DNA from: CANHBY01 sp031374415
Lineage (GTDB): Bacteria > Pseudomonadota > Gammaproteobacteria > Burkholderiales > Burkholderiaceae_C
Assembly (NCBI GenBank): GCA_031374415.1
Contig: JANMGB010000119.1
Coordinates: 134,536 to 198,535, forward strand
DNA length: 64,000 bases
Reading direction: 5' to 3'
The translations under genes were made by a program, and so were the position numbers. Shown piece by piece: positions 17,115-26,085 of this stretch (positions within the stretch are counted from its first letter, which is position 1; every line of letters begins with the position of its first letter). The notes beneath the pieces are model-generated. The model searched no databases. It was not told the origin of the DNA and worked only from the letters and a program-made list of their open reading frames with translations.

Positions 17115-17990
17115 ATGACGGTTTCTTTCAATCAACCTCGCTTGCACCACGTTCAATGCTTGCGCCCGCAGCAGCTGGCTCGCATCGCTTACTGGGAGTG
17201 GGGTGACCCCAGCAATCCCCGGGTGTTGCTGTGCCTGCATGGCTTGACTCGCCAGGGACGTGATTTCGACATCCTGGCTCGGGCCATGGCCCAGCACTAC
17301 CGTGTGGTGTGCCCCGACGTGGCGGGTCGTGGGCAATCTGACTGGTTGACCGATCCCACGGGCTACCAAATTCCCGCCTATGTGGCCGACATCGTGACCC
17401 TGCTGGCGCGGGTCGATGCCGACTGCCTGCATGTGGTGGGCACGTCAATGGGCGGCCTGATCGGCATGGCGTTGGGCTCTTTGCCGAAATCGCCCATTGA
17501 GCGTCTGGTGCTCAACGATGTGGGGCCGCACCTGCCGCTGGAGGCTTTGGTGCGGATCGGGGCCTACCTCGGGCTGCCCATGCATTGGGATGATGAAGAC
17601 CAGGCAGCAGACTATTTGCGCTTGATCTCAGCCCCCTTCGGCCCTCACACCCGCGAGCAGTGGCTGGCCTTATCGCGCCCCATGCTCAAGCCCGACGGCT
17701 CGGGTTTTACTTTGCACTACGACCCCCAATTGGCGCTGGCGTTTCGGAGCATCACGCCGGCCTTGGCTGCTGCCAACGAGGCTCTGCTGTGGCAAGCCTA
17801 TGACGCCATCCGGTGCCCCACACTGTTGCTGCGTGGTGCCGATTCAGATTTGCTCAACCCCGTCACTGCGCTGGCCATGACCCAGCGCGGGCCGCGCGCG
17901 CAGCTGCATGAGTTTCCTGGGGTCGGGCATGCCCCCACCCTGATTCAGGATGACCAGGTCGCCGTGGTGAGGTCATTTTTGTTCGCATGA
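17115..17990 (+). CDS. alpha/beta hydrolase
   Basis: 291-aa alpha/beta fold hydrolase. The oxyanion region is LCLHGLTRQGRDFD, the nucleophile elbow is GTSMGGLIG (about 112-120), the acid is probably in LLRGADSDLL, and the histidine is in GVGHAPTL near the C-terminus. No signal peptide. The next gene, relA, starts one base after this stop codon, so the two are in one operon. The substrate is unknown; ester or thioester hydrolysis is the generic expectation. Confidence 0.82.
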   Translation: MTVSFNQPRLHHVQCLRPQQLARIAYWEWGDPSNPRVLLCLHGLTRQGRDFDILARAMAQHYRVVCPDVAGRGQSDWLTDPTGYQIPAYVADIVTLLARVDADCLHVVGTSMGGLIGMALGSLPKSPIERLVLNDVGPHLPLEALVRIGAYLGLPMHWDDEDQAADYLRLISAPFGPHTREQWLALSRPMLKPDGSGFTLHYDPQLALAFRSITPALAAANEALLWQAYDAIRCPTLLLRGADSDLLNPVTALAMTQRGPRAQLHEFPGVGHAPTLIQDDQVAVVRSFLFA

Positions 17991-17991
17991 C

Positions 17992-20193
17992 GTGAAAACC
18001 GGCCCAACACAGAGCACCGCTTCCACCATCGTTCAATGGGTTGACGCCCAAGAGGTTGATGACGACTCGCAGTTGGTGCGCGCGCGTGCGTTTGCGCAGC
18101 CGTTGTTGCATGGGCGAGCGCTGCACTCGGGGGAAGATGCCTTGGTGCACGCCGATGGCGTGGCATCGATCTTGGAGGGCATTGATGCTGCGCCTTCGAT
18201 GCGTGCAGCCGTGTACTTGGTGTACGCGGCCGACTACCTGGCCCAGCCTGAAGAGGTGGTGGCCAAAGCTTTTGGCCCCACCTATGCGAGCTTGATGTCG
18301 CACACCCGCAAGCTGGTGCAAATTCAGCGTGCAGCCCGTCAGGCGCAAGTGGGTGCAGCCCAGCAGGCCCTGCAGACCGAGCGGGTGCGCAAGATGCTGT
18401 TGGCGTTTTCGCATGACTTGAGGGTGGTGCTGTTGCGCTTGGCCTCGCGCTTGCAAACTTTGCGTTTTCACGCCGAGTCCAAGCAAGCTTGTTCGCCTCT
18501 TGTGGCTGAAGAAAGCCTGCAGGTTTTTGCCCCCTTGGCCAACCGCTTGGGCATCTGGCAAATCAAGTGGGAGCTCGAAGACCTCGCCTTTCGTTTTTTG
18601 CAGCCCCAGGACTACCGCACCGTGGCCCGCCTGTTGGACGAGCGCCGCACAGAGCGTGAGGCCGGTGTGGAGCTGTTTCGTCAGCACCTCAGTGCCGCCT
18701 TGGCCGCGCACGGCCTGGATGCCGAGGTGCAAGGCCGACCCAAACACATCTACAGCATCTGGAAAAAAATGCAGGGCAAGGGCTTGGCCTTTGCTCAAGT
18801 GTTCGATGTGCGCGCCATGCGCGTGATTGTCCCGACGGTCGAGGCCTGCTACGCCGTGCTCAGCCAGGTGCATGAGCTCTTTAGTCCCGTGGCGGGCGAG
18901 TTTGACGACTACATCGCGCGGCCCAAGCCCAACGGCTACCAATCCTTGCATACCGTGGTTCTTGACGGTCGCGGGCGGGCGGTCGAGGTGCAGATTCGCA
19001 CGCGCGCCATGCACAACCATGCCGAGTTTGGTGTGGCCTCACATTGGGCTTACAAAGAGGCCGGGGTCAAAGGCTATGCAGGCGTCAGCACGACCGAGTC
19101 CCAGGCCCAACTCAACGAGGCGCGCAAGGCCGTATTACGCCAGTTGTTGGCCTGGGAGCGTGAGCTTGTGGCCGTCAACGCCAATGTGGCGGATGAGCGC
19201 ATCTACGTCTTTACGCCGCAAGCGGCGGTGGTCGAGTTGAGCGCCGGGTCAACCCCAGTTGATTTTGCTTACGCGGTGCACACCAGCTTGGGCCATCGCT
19301 GCCGGGGGGCCAAGGTGGATGGTGTGTTGGTGCCACTCAACACGCCCTTGCAAAGCGGTCAAACGGTCGAGGTGAGCACGCTCAAAGAGGGAGGGCCGTC
19401 GATGGACTGGCTCAACCCCCAGCTGGGCTTTTTGCAAAGCCACCGAGGACGGGCCAAGGTGCGTGCCTGGTTCAACGCCCAGGCCCAAGCTCAGACCATT
19501 GCCAAAGGGCGAGAGGCGGTTGAGAAGGTGCTGCAGCGCGAAGGCAAGACGGCGATGAAGCTCGATGACGTGGCCTCGCAGCTCGGTTTTGCCCATGCCG
19601 ATGCGCTGTTTGAATCGGTGGGCAAGGAAGAGTTTTCTTTGCGCCACGTGGAGGCCAGTTTGCGTCCCCCTGAGCCGGATGCGGTGGTCGATGATGTCCC
19701 GCGCTTTCGCCCGCAGCGTGGCACCACCTCGGGTCAGGTGTTGGTTGTGGGGGTGCACTCCTTGATGACGCACTTGGCGCGTTGCTGTCGCCCGGCCCCA
19801 CCGGACGCCATTGGCGGTTTTGTGACGCGTGGCAAGGGTGTCGCAGTGCATCGACGCAGTTGCAGCAATTGGCGTGAAATGAATCGGCGCTCACCCGAGC
19901 GTTTGATCGAGGTGGCGTGGGCCTCCAGCGCGCCTGCCGCTCACGCCACCGTTTACCCCGTTGACATCAGTGTCCAGGCTGCAGACAGACAGGGCCTGCT
20001 GCGCGATATCTCTGAGGTGTTTTCGAAGGAGAAGACGAACGTGGTCGGTGTCAAAACACAGCCTGTTCACGATGCGCGTGGCCCCACCGTGTGGATGACC
20101 TTCACGGTAGAGATGCCCGACGTGCAACGCCTGGATGACATGCTGGCGCGGGTGGCCCGGGTGACAGGCGTGCGCAGCGCGCAGCGGCGCTGA
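17992..20193 (+). CDS. relA: (p)ppGpp synthetase RelA (monofunctional)
   Basis: Ribosome-associated stringent-response synthetase making (p)ppGpp from ATP and GTP/GDP under amino-acid starvation. Order: pseudo-HD domain (about 40-165) lacking the His-Asp metal pair (VYAADYL in place of an active motif), synthetase domain with VFDVRAMRVIVP and the RelA-type acidic signature EFDDYI, TGS domain (RIYVFTPQAAVVELSAGSTPVDFAYAVH), helical/zinc-finger region with HLARCCRPAP, and a C-terminal ACT domain. 733 aa. The start is the GTG at 17992, one base after the hydrolase stop; no better start lies nearby. Confidence 0.93.
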   Translation: MKTGPTQSTASTIVQWVDAQEVDDDSQLVRARAFAQPLLHGRALHSGEDALVHADGVASILEGIDAAPSMRAAVYLVYAADYLAQPEEVVAKAFGPTYASLMSHTRKLVQIQRAARQAQVGAAQQALQTERVRKMLLAFSHDLRVVLLRLASRLQTLRFHAESKQACSPLVAEESLQVFAPLANRLGIWQIKWELEDLAFRFLQPQDYRTVARLLDERRTEREAGVELFRQHLSAALAAHGLDAEVQGRPKHIYSIWKKMQGKGLAFAQVFDVRAMRVIVPTVEACYAVLSQVHELFSPVAGEFDDYIARPKPNGYQSLHTVVLDGRGRAVEVQIRTRAMHNHAEFGVASHWAYKEAGVKGYAGVSTTESQAQLNEARKAVLRQLLAWERELVAVNANVADERIYVFTPQAAVVELSAGSTPVDFAYAVHTSLGHRCRGAKVDGVLVPLNTPLQSGQTVEVSTLKEGGPSMDWLNPQLGFLQSHRGRAKVRAWFNAQAQAQTIAKGREAVEKVLQREGKTAMKLDDVASQLGFAHADALFESVGKEEFSLRHVEASLRPPEPDAVVDDVPRFRPQRGTTSGQVLVVGVHSLMTHLARCCRPAPPDAIGGFVTRGKGVAVHRRSCSNWREMNRRSPERLIEVAWASSAPAAHATVYPVDISVQAADRQGLLRDISEVFSKEKTNVVGVKTQPVHDARGPTVWMTFTVEMPDVQRLDDMLARVARVTGVRSAQRR

Positions 20194-20346
20194 CGACTGT
20201 TCTTCCGGCATGTCGATGCAGATTTGCTCAAGAAGTTGATGCGTTTGAATGGCAAGCACCAGGGCCGCCAGCACGGCCATTGACGTGCCTTAGAGGTCGA
20301 GTGAGCGGGCAACTTTGTGGTAAAGTCTGCGGCTTCGTTAGACGTT

Positions 20347-20423
20347 AGGCGCGTAGCTCAGCTGGTTAGAGCACCACCTTGACATGGTGGGGGTCGTTGG
20401 TTCGAGTCCAATCGCGCCTACCA
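20347..20423 (+). tRNA. tRNA-Val (GAC)
   Basis: A 77-nt cloverleaf: acceptor AGGCGCG/CGCGCCT, D arm GCTCAGCTGGTTAGAGC, anticodon stem CCACC/GGTGG with loop TTGACAT (anticodon GAC at 34-36), T arm with TTCGAGT, discriminator A and encoded CCA. It reads GUC/GUU valine codons. The space after it (20424-20672) contains no gene I can support. Confidence 0.95.
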
Positions 20424-20672
20424 ACTTCGGCAACATTGATGACGGCTCTCGCCTCATGCCAGGTTGGTGGTTTCAGGGCAGCGTTCTCTTCGCTGCTTTT
20501 CAAGACTCCTTGATTCTTTGGCGCAGGATGTGCCGTGATGTTGCTCACACACTGTGGGCTGCAAACCGAAAATCAAGCGTTGGCGGGCATTCAAGGCACG
20601 AAAGCATCGCACAAGCCCATGAAAGCTTCTTAAAATGGTTTGGCGCCCCGCGCTAATTCATCAGGAGCTTCC

Positions 20673-21254
20673 ATGGCCCAATCTCGACGCCCCGCCCCGG
20701 CTGCAGCTGACGATGCTGTTGCTGCACCCCCCAAAGACAATGGGCTGCGTGTGCTCAAGAAGTACCCGAACCGGCGTTTGTACGACACCGAAAACAGCAC
20801 CTACATCACCCTGGCGGACGTCAAGAAAATGGTCATGGCGGGGCAGGAGTTTGTGGTTCGTGATGCAAAAACCTCTGAAGACCTCACTCGCAGCATCTTG
20901 CTGCAAGTCATCCTCGACGAGGAGAGCGGTGGGGTTCCCATGTTCTCCACCCCCGTTTTGGCTCAGATCATTCGCTTCTATGGTCACGCCATGCAAGGGT
21001 TGATGGGCACGTATCTCGAAAAAAACATGCAGGCGTTTACCGACATGCAAACTCGCCTGACTGAGCAGTCCAAAAGTTTGTCGCCTGAGCTCTGGACGCA
21101 GTTCTTGAAAGGTCAGACACCGGGCATGCAGGGCTGGATGGGCACGTACATGGAGCAGTCGAAAGGCATGTTTCAGCAAATGCAAGAGCACATGAGCAAG
21201 CAGGCGGAAACCCTGTTTCCCGGAATTCCGGGGTTTCGAGCGCCAAAGAAGTAG
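20673..21254 (+). CDS. phaR: polyhydroxyalkanoate synthesis repressor PhaR
   Basis: DNA- and PHB-binding repressor that controls phasin genes. The N-terminal PHB/PHA accumulation-regulator domain is clear: LRVLKKYPNRRLYDTENSTYITLADVKKMVMAGQEFVVRDAKTSEDLTRSILLQVILDEE (about 24-85). The amphipathic, Met/Gln-rich C-terminal part is expected to bind granules. The ATG at 20673 has AGGAG eight bases upstream and gives 193 aa; the frame is open further upstream but without a ribosome site. It is followed by rimO. Together with the dehydrogenase and esterase genes it supports a PHB-accumulating organism. Confidence 0.92.
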   Translation: MAQSRRPAPAAADDAVAAPPKDNGLRVLKKYPNRRLYDTENSTYITLADVKKMVMAGQEFVVRDAKTSEDLTRSILLQVILDEESGGVPMFSTPVLAQIIRFYGHAMQGLMGTYLEKNMQAFTDMQTRLTEQSKSLSPELWTQFLKGQTPGMQGWMGTYMEQSKGMFQQMQEHMSKQAETLFPGIPGFRAPKK

Positions 21255-21321
21255 CGCTACGTTTTTCAGCCGGCTCCGCCTTCGGAATTTTGAAGGTCAG
21301 CGCATCGGCGAGAATCGGCAG

Positions 21322-22716
21322 ATGACGCAAGAATCTTCCCCCACTCCAGCTTTTCCCACAGTCGCCCCCAAAATCGGTTTTGTTTCTCTGGGTTGCCCCA
21401 AGGCCCTCACTGATTCCGAGCTGATCCTCACGCAGCTGCGTGCCGAGGGCTACGACACTTCCAAAACGTTCGCAGGTGCCGATTTAGTGATCGTGAACAC
21501 CTGCGGCTTCATTGACGACGCGGTCAAAGAGAGCCTTGACACCATCGGCGAGGCTCTGGCTGAGAACGGCAAAGTCATTGTCACGGGGTGTTTGGGCGCC
21601 AAAGCCGGGCAGGGCGGCGGCAATTTGGTGCGTGAGATGCACCCCAGTGTGTTGGCCGTGACGGGACCACACGCCACGCAAGAGGTGATGGATGCGGTGC
21701 ATCGGCATGTGCCCAAGCCGCATGATCCTTTTGTTGATTTAGTGCCCGCGGTGGGTGTCAAGCTGACCCCGCGCCACTACGCTTATCTCAAGATCAGCGA
21801 AGGTTGTAATCACCGCTGTTCGTTTTGCATCATCCCCAGCATGCGGGGTGACCTGGTTTCGCGTCCGGTGGGTGACGTGCTGAACGAGGCACAACGCTTG
21901 TTCGAGTCGGGCGTCAAAGAGTTGCTGGTGATCAGTCAGGACACCAGTGCCTATGGCGTCGATGTGAAGTACCGCACCGGGTTCTGGGACGGTCAGCCAG
22001 TGAAGACGCGGATGCTTGACTTGTGTGACAAATTGGCTGAGTTGGCGACGGCGCACGGGGCTTGGGTGCGTTTGCACTATGTGTACCCCTATCCTCATGT
22101 GGATGAGGTGTTGCCTCTCATGGCCGCGGGGAAAATTTTGCCCTACTTGGATGTGCCGTTTCAGCACTCACACCCTGATGTGCTCAAGCGCATGAAGCGC
22201 CCCGCCAATGGGGAGAAAAATATCGAGCGTATTTTGCGGTGGCGTGAAGTGTGTCCCGATATCGTTATTCGCAGCACCTTCATTGCGGGCTTTCCTGGCG
22301 AAACCGAGGCCGAGTTCGAGCACCTTTTGAGCTTCATGAAAGAAGCGCAGATTGATCGGGCCGGTTGCTTTGCCTACTCACCTGTGGAAGGCGCGAGCGC
22401 CAATGCTTTGCCTGGTGCTGTCCCGGACGAAGTGCGCCAGGAACGTCGCGCGCGGTTCATGGCCGTGGCGGAGGCGACTTCGGTGGCCAAGTTGCAGCGT
22501 CGTGTGGGCAGTACTTTGCAGGTGTTAGTGGACGGCGCCTCGGCTTTGGGCCGCAAGGGCGGGGTCGGGCGCAGCTATGCCGATGCGCCTGAGATTGATG
22601 GTGTGGTGCACCTACTGCCCCCCGAAAAAGCCTCAAAGACCTTCAAGGTCGGCGAATTTACCAAGGTGAAAGTCATCGGTGTGCAGGGGCATGATTTGGT
22701 GGCGCGGCCGGTGTGA
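21322..22716 (+). CDS. rimO: ribosomal protein S12 methylthiotransferase
   Basis: Radical-SAM enzyme that adds a methylthio group to the conserved aspartate of ribosomal protein S12. The N-terminal domain has the three auxiliary-cluster cysteines (SLGCPKALTDSE, NTCGFID, TGCLGAK), the radical-SAM motif CNHRCSFCIIPSMRG is at about 163-177, and the C-terminal part is a TRAM domain. KALTDSE and FIIPSMRG-type residues favour RimO over MiaB. 464 aa. Its stop codon overlaps a GTG that could start the next gene. Confidence 0.94.
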   Translation: MTQESSPTPAFPTVAPKIGFVSLGCPKALTDSELILTQLRAEGYDTSKTFAGADLVIVNTCGFIDDAVKESLDTIGEALAENGKVIVTGCLGAKAGQGGGNLVREMHPSVLAVTGPHATQEVMDAVHRHVPKPHDPFVDLVPAVGVKLTPRHYAYLKISEGCNHRCSFCIIPSMRGDLVSRPVGDVLNEAQRLFESGVKELLVISQDTSAYGVDVKYRTGFWDGQPVKTRMLDLCDKLAELATAHGAWVRLHYVYPYPHVDEVLPLMAAGKILPYLDVPFQHSHPDVLKRMKRPANGEKNIERILRWREVCPDIVIRSTFIAGFPGETEAEFEHLLSFMKEAQIDRAGCFAYSPVEGASANALPGAVPDEVRQERRARFMAVAEATSVAKLQRRVGSTLQVLVDGASALGRKGGVGRSYADAPEIDGVVHLLPPEKASKTFKVGEFTKVKVIGVQGHDLVARPV

Positions 22717-22718
22717 TC

Positions 22719-23924
22719 ATGAGCCAGCCCCCACTCGAGTCGACCTTGGACCCCGTCACCCAGCTGATCCATCACCCCTACGTGCCGCCAGGGGGATTCG
22801 AGGCCATGGCGCCTCCCGTGCACCGTGCCTCGACAGTGATTTTTCCAAACACCGCGGCCCTGCATGCACGCCAGTGGAAGGACAAGACGGGCTACACCTA
22901 TGGTCTGCACGGCACGCCCACCACGTTCACCCTCGAAGAACGCATCGCCACCCTGGAGGGGGGTCTGCAGTGCTTGCTGGTGCCGAGTGGTTTGGCTGCT
23001 ATCAGCTTGGTGGACATGGCCTTGTTGTGCTCGGGCGACGAGGTGCTGATTCCGGACAATGCCTATGGCCCCAACAAAGAGTTGGCGCGGCATGAGTTGG
23101 CAAGCTGGGGAATCTCACACCGCTTGTACGACCCTCTGGATGTGACGGCCGTGGCGCGGTCAATGACGCCAGCCACGCGCCTGCTGTGGGTCGAGGCCCC
23201 TGGCTCGATCACGATGGAGTTTCCCGACCTGGTCGGCCTCGTGCGTTTGGCGCGTGAGCGGGGCGTGTTGATCGCCCTAGACAACACCTGGGGCGCGGGG
23301 CTGGCGTTCAATCCGTTTGATTTGACGGGCGACGGCAAGCTGGGGGTCGATATCTCAGTGCAGGCCTTGACGAAGTTTCCTTCGGGGGGGGGCGATGTGT
23401 TGATGGGTTCGGTCACGACGCGCGACTTGCCCTTGCACCACCGTTTGAAGTTCTCGCACATGCGCGTGGGCTGGGGTGTGGGGGCCAATGATGTGGAGTT
23501 GGTGCTGCGCTCTTTGCCTACGATGGCCTTGCGCTACGACGCACAGGATCGCAGTGCGCGGGCACTCGCCGCGTGGTGGGCGCAGCAGCCGGAGGTACTT
23601 CAGTTGCTGCACCCTGCGCTGGCGGGCTCGCCGGGGCATGTGCATTGGCAGGCCTTGAGCACGCGTGCTGCCGGGCTGTTTTCAGTCGTGTTGGATGCGC
23701 GCTTCAGTGGTGAGCAGGTGGATGCGTTTTTGGATTCCCTGCGCTTGTTCAAGCTCGGCTACTCCTGGGCCGGGCCTGTCAGCCTGGTGGTGCCCTACGA
23801 CTTGTCGGTCCTGCGGGCCCACCCTGCTTGGCCAGGCAGGGTGGTGAGATTTTCGATGGGGCTGGAGGCGGTTGATGATTTGATACAGGACTGCGCCCAG
23901 GCGCTGCAAGTGCTGCGCAGTTGA
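22719..23924 (+). CDS. cystathionine beta-lyase-type Cys/Met metabolism PLP enzyme
   Basis: Type I PLP enzyme of the Cys/Met metabolism family, about 401 aa. The PLP lysine is in SVQALTKFPSGGGDVLMGS; TYGLHGTPTTFTLEERIATLEGG, VEAPGSITMEFPD and LDNTWGAG are family motifs. The closest match by pattern is bacterial MetC (cystathionine to homocysteine, pyruvate and ammonia). The start could be the GTG at 22713, overlapping the rimO stop, or the ATG at 22719; neither has a strong ribosome site. Gamma-lyase or synthase activities in this family cannot be excluded. Confidence 0.85.
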   Translation: MSQPPLESTLDPVTQLIHHPYVPPGGFEAMAPPVHRASTVIFPNTAALHARQWKDKTGYTYGLHGTPTTFTLEERIATLEGGLQCLLVPSGLAAISLVDMALLCSGDEVLIPDNAYGPNKELARHELASWGISHRLYDPLDVTAVARSMTPATRLLWVEAPGSITMEFPDLVGLVRLARERGVLIALDNTWGAGLAFNPFDLTGDGKLGVDISVQALTKFPSGGGDVLMGSVTTRDLPLHHRLKFSHMRVGWGVGANDVELVLRSLPTMALRYDAQDRSARALAAWWAQQPEVLQLLHPALAGSPGHVHWQALSTRAAGLFSVVLDARFSGEQVDAFLDSLRLFKLGYSWAGPVSLVVPYDLSVLRAHPAWPGRVVRFSMGLEAVDDLIQDCAQALQVLRS

Positions 23925-24353
23925 CTCCCTGAGCACCGGTTGGAAGACGTCTTTGACGTGTATTGCGCGGGATCATACGGGCTTTGCTTAGCAGCTTTTT
24001 CCATCAAAAAAGCTGACGCTTATCAGTGGCTCAAGTGCGGAGCTTGACGGTCGATAAGCCTGGGGTCACGTGGGGTTCTGCCGTGGGAGCAACGCGTGAA
24101 ATATGTCACTGCGTTCAACTGAAAGGTCCAACACATGCGTTCGATTGCGCTCAACCCCCGTCGTATCCTGACTCTGTGTGTGCTGACGCCTGTGGCGATC
24201 GGTGTGGTGTGGATGTTGGCAGGCTGAGGCGGCAGCCGACGCATTTCCCGCGAGTTTGTCGGTCGGTGTGCCGACGGAGCTGAGCAATTCGACCCCAGTC
24301 ATTTTTCGACCGTGATCTGCAGGGGGGGGGCGCTGCCTCTAAACTCCGCCCCC
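23925..24353. other. 430-bp intergenic region between the metC-type gene and tsaD
   Basis: It holds an AT-rich 9-bp hairpin (CAGCTTTTT with AAAAAGCTG, 23991-24015 approximately) without a T tract, one possible 30-codon ORF at 24135-24227, and a run of nine G just before tsaD. I see no larger gene, tRNA or known repeat. Confidence 0.5.
24135..24227 (+). CDS. possible 30-aa hydrophobic peptide
   Basis: ATG at 24135, stop TGA at 24225-24227, encoding MRSIALNPRRILTLCVLTPV followed by AIGVVWMLAG. One positively charged N-terminus plus one membrane-length hydrophobic stretch, with AAAGG eight bases upstream of the ATG. It may be a genuine small membrane protein or a chance frame. No recognised family. 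Confidence 0.3.
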   Translation: MRSIALNPRRILTLCVLTPVAIGVVWMLAG

Positions 24354-25403
24354 ATGCACATTCTGGGAATCGAATCTTCTTGCGACGAAACCGGCGTGGC
24401 CTTGGTTGAATGCCAGGCCCATGGCGTTCCCTGTCTGCTCGCCCACGCCTTGCACAGCCAGATCGACATGCATCAGGCTTACGGTGGCGTGGTTCCTGAA
24501 CTGGCCTCACGAGACCACATCAGGCGCGTGATCCCCTTGTTGCAGCAGGTCTTGCGTGAGGCCGGAGTGACGCGCCAAGCCATTGACAGAGTAGCGTACA
24601 CCCGGGGGCCCGGTTTGGCCGGGGCTTTGCTGGTGGGGGCTGGCGTTGCCAGCGCGCTGGCAGCCGCACTCGATGTGCCCGTCTCAGGGGTCCACCACCT
24701 GGAGGGGCACTTGCTGTCCCCGTTTTTGTCCGCTGATCCCCCAGAGTTTCCTTTTGTGGCGCTGCTGGTGTCGGGCGGGCACACTCAGCTGATGCGGGTG
24801 GACGATGTCGGTCAGTACACCTTGTTAGGGGAAACGATTGATGATGCGGCGGGCGAAGCTTTTGACAAGTCAGCCAAATTGATGGGCTTGGGCTACCCAG
24901 GCGGTCCGGCTCTGGCCCGCTTGGCCGAAGCCGGAAACCCGGATCGCTTCGCTCTACCTCGCCCCTTGCTGCACAGCCCCAACCTGAACTTCTCTTTTGC
25001 GGGGCTGAAGACGGCAGTGCGCACCCAAGTACTCAAGCTGGCCGAGCCGCGCTTGCCACAAGACTTGGCGGATGTCGCCGCGGCGACTGAGCTGGCCATT
25101 GTCGACGTCTTGGTTCACAAATCACTCGCGGCACTCAAAGAGACCGGCCTGCGTCGCCTGGTGGTGGCCGGTGGGGTGGGCGCCAACCGCAGCTTGCGTG
25201 CCCGCTTGAATGACGCCTGCCATCGGCGCCAGGTGAGGGTGCACTACCCCGAGCTGGCCTTGTGCACCGACAACGGCGCCATGATTGCTTTGGCCGCTGG
25301 CATGCGCTGGCAGCGCGGCTTGCTCGAGGACGCGACGGAGTATGGTTTTGGCGTTTTGCCGCGCTGGGCCCTCGACACATGCTCGGCGGCTGATCAAGGC
25401 TGA
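24354..25403 (+). CDS. tsaD: tRNA N6-adenosine threonylcarbamoyltransferase TsaD
   Basis: Catalytic subunit that transfers threonylcarbamoyl to A37 of ANN-decoding tRNAs. Begins MHILGIESSCDETGVALVE (ATP-binding), carries the metal motif HHLEGH (about 108-113), LVSGGHTQL, DDAAGEAFDK and GGVGANRSLR. Length 349 aa from the ATG at 24354, the standard N-terminus; 14 upstream in-frame codons are not conserved-looking and lack a ribosome site. Confidence 0.96.
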   Translation: MHILGIESSCDETGVALVECQAHGVPCLLAHALHSQIDMHQAYGGVVPELASRDHIRRVIPLLQQVLREAGVTRQAIDRVAYTRGPGLAGALLVGAGVASALAAALDVPVSGVHHLEGHLLSPFLSADPPEFPFVALLVSGGHTQLMRVDDVGQYTLLGETIDDAAGEAFDKSAKLMGLGYPGGPALARLAEAGNPDRFALPRPLLHSPNLNFSFAGLKTAVRTQVLKLAEPRLPQDLADVAAATELAIVDVLVHKSLAALKETGLRRLVVAGGVGANRSLRARLNDACHRRQVRVHYPELALCTDNGAMIALAAGMRWQRGLLEDATEYGFGVLPRWALDTCSAADQG

Positions 25404-25419
25404 GGCCAGGCTTTCCAGC

Positions 25420-25425
25420 TATAAT
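25420..25425 (+). promoter_or_regulatory. candidate -10 element of the rpsO promoter
   Basis: A consensus TATAAT lies 95 bp upstream of the rpsO ATG and 17 bp after the tsaD stop. No good -35 hexamer is visible at 16-18 bp upstream, so the assignment rests on the -10 box and position. Confidence 0.45.
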
Positions 25426-25514
25426 CAACCCTTTCAGGGTCAATTTGCCCGAAAAACCGCACGGCGCCGGTACGTTTCACTGGCGACCGCAAGTCATATT
25501 TACAGGAAACACCC

Positions 25515-25784
25515 ATGACCACCAGCACAGCCCAAAAGGCCGACATCGTCAAAGAAAATGCCCGCAGCGCCAACGATACCGGGTCTCCGGAAGTCCAGGT
25601 CGCCTTGCTCACCGCTCGCATCAACGATCTAACCCCCCATTTCAAGACCCACAAAAAAGACCACCATGGTCGCCGTGGTCTGCTGAAGTTGGTCAACGCA
25701 CGCAAAAGCCTGCTGACCTATCTGAGAGGCCGTGATGCCGACCGCTATACCGCATTGATCCAGAAGCTGGGTCTGCGCAAATAA
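25515..25784 (+). CDS. rpsO: 30S ribosomal protein S15
   Basis: 89-aa primary 16S rRNA-binding protein; GSPEVQVALLTARINDLTPHFKTHKKDHHGRRGLLKLVNARKSLLTYL is the diagnostic S15 core. AGGAAA precedes the ATG. As in most proteobacteria it is followed by pnp, here separated by a terminator, so both separate and read-through transcripts are expected. Confidence 0.97.
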   Translation: MTTSTAQKADIVKENARSANDTGSPEVQVALLTARINDLTPHFKTHKKDHHGRRGLLKLVNARKSLLTYLRGRDADRYTALIQKLGLRK

Positions 25785-25802
25785 TCCAAGTTCACGAGAA
25801 CC

Positions 25803-25835
25803 AAGAGCCTGTCTGGCCCCCCAGCACAGGCTCTT
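25803..25835 (+). terminator. rho-independent terminator after rpsO
   Basis: AAGAGCCTGT (25803-25812) pairs perfectly with ACAGGCTCTT (25826-25835); CTGG/CCAG can pair within the loop. It is followed by TGTTATTGTG. It sits 19 bp after the rpsO stop. Confidence 0.8.
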
Positions 25836-26085
25836 TGTTATTGTGTGTCAGGCGCCAGGCCGCTCAGGGCCTTGAAGTCGGGAGCAGCTTGGCGCGTGCC
25901 ATTTTTGCAGTGAAGTCACTCTGGACAAGCTGGTGCAACGCTGCACTAGGCGACGGGTGTGTCATTCCAAGGCGGTTGTGGGCAAAACTTGGCCCCTCAG
26001 CCGCGCTGGAATGGCATCCAAGCAGCTTCAATCCAGTGGCAAGTCAATGTGCCATCCGGCACCCTACACAACAACGGAGAAAGCC

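Noticed and set aside
17863..19020. A 385-codon minus-strand frame opposite relA
   Set aside because: Antisense shadow of relA with low-complexity His/Gln/Leu composition; relA motifs on the plus strand are unambiguous.
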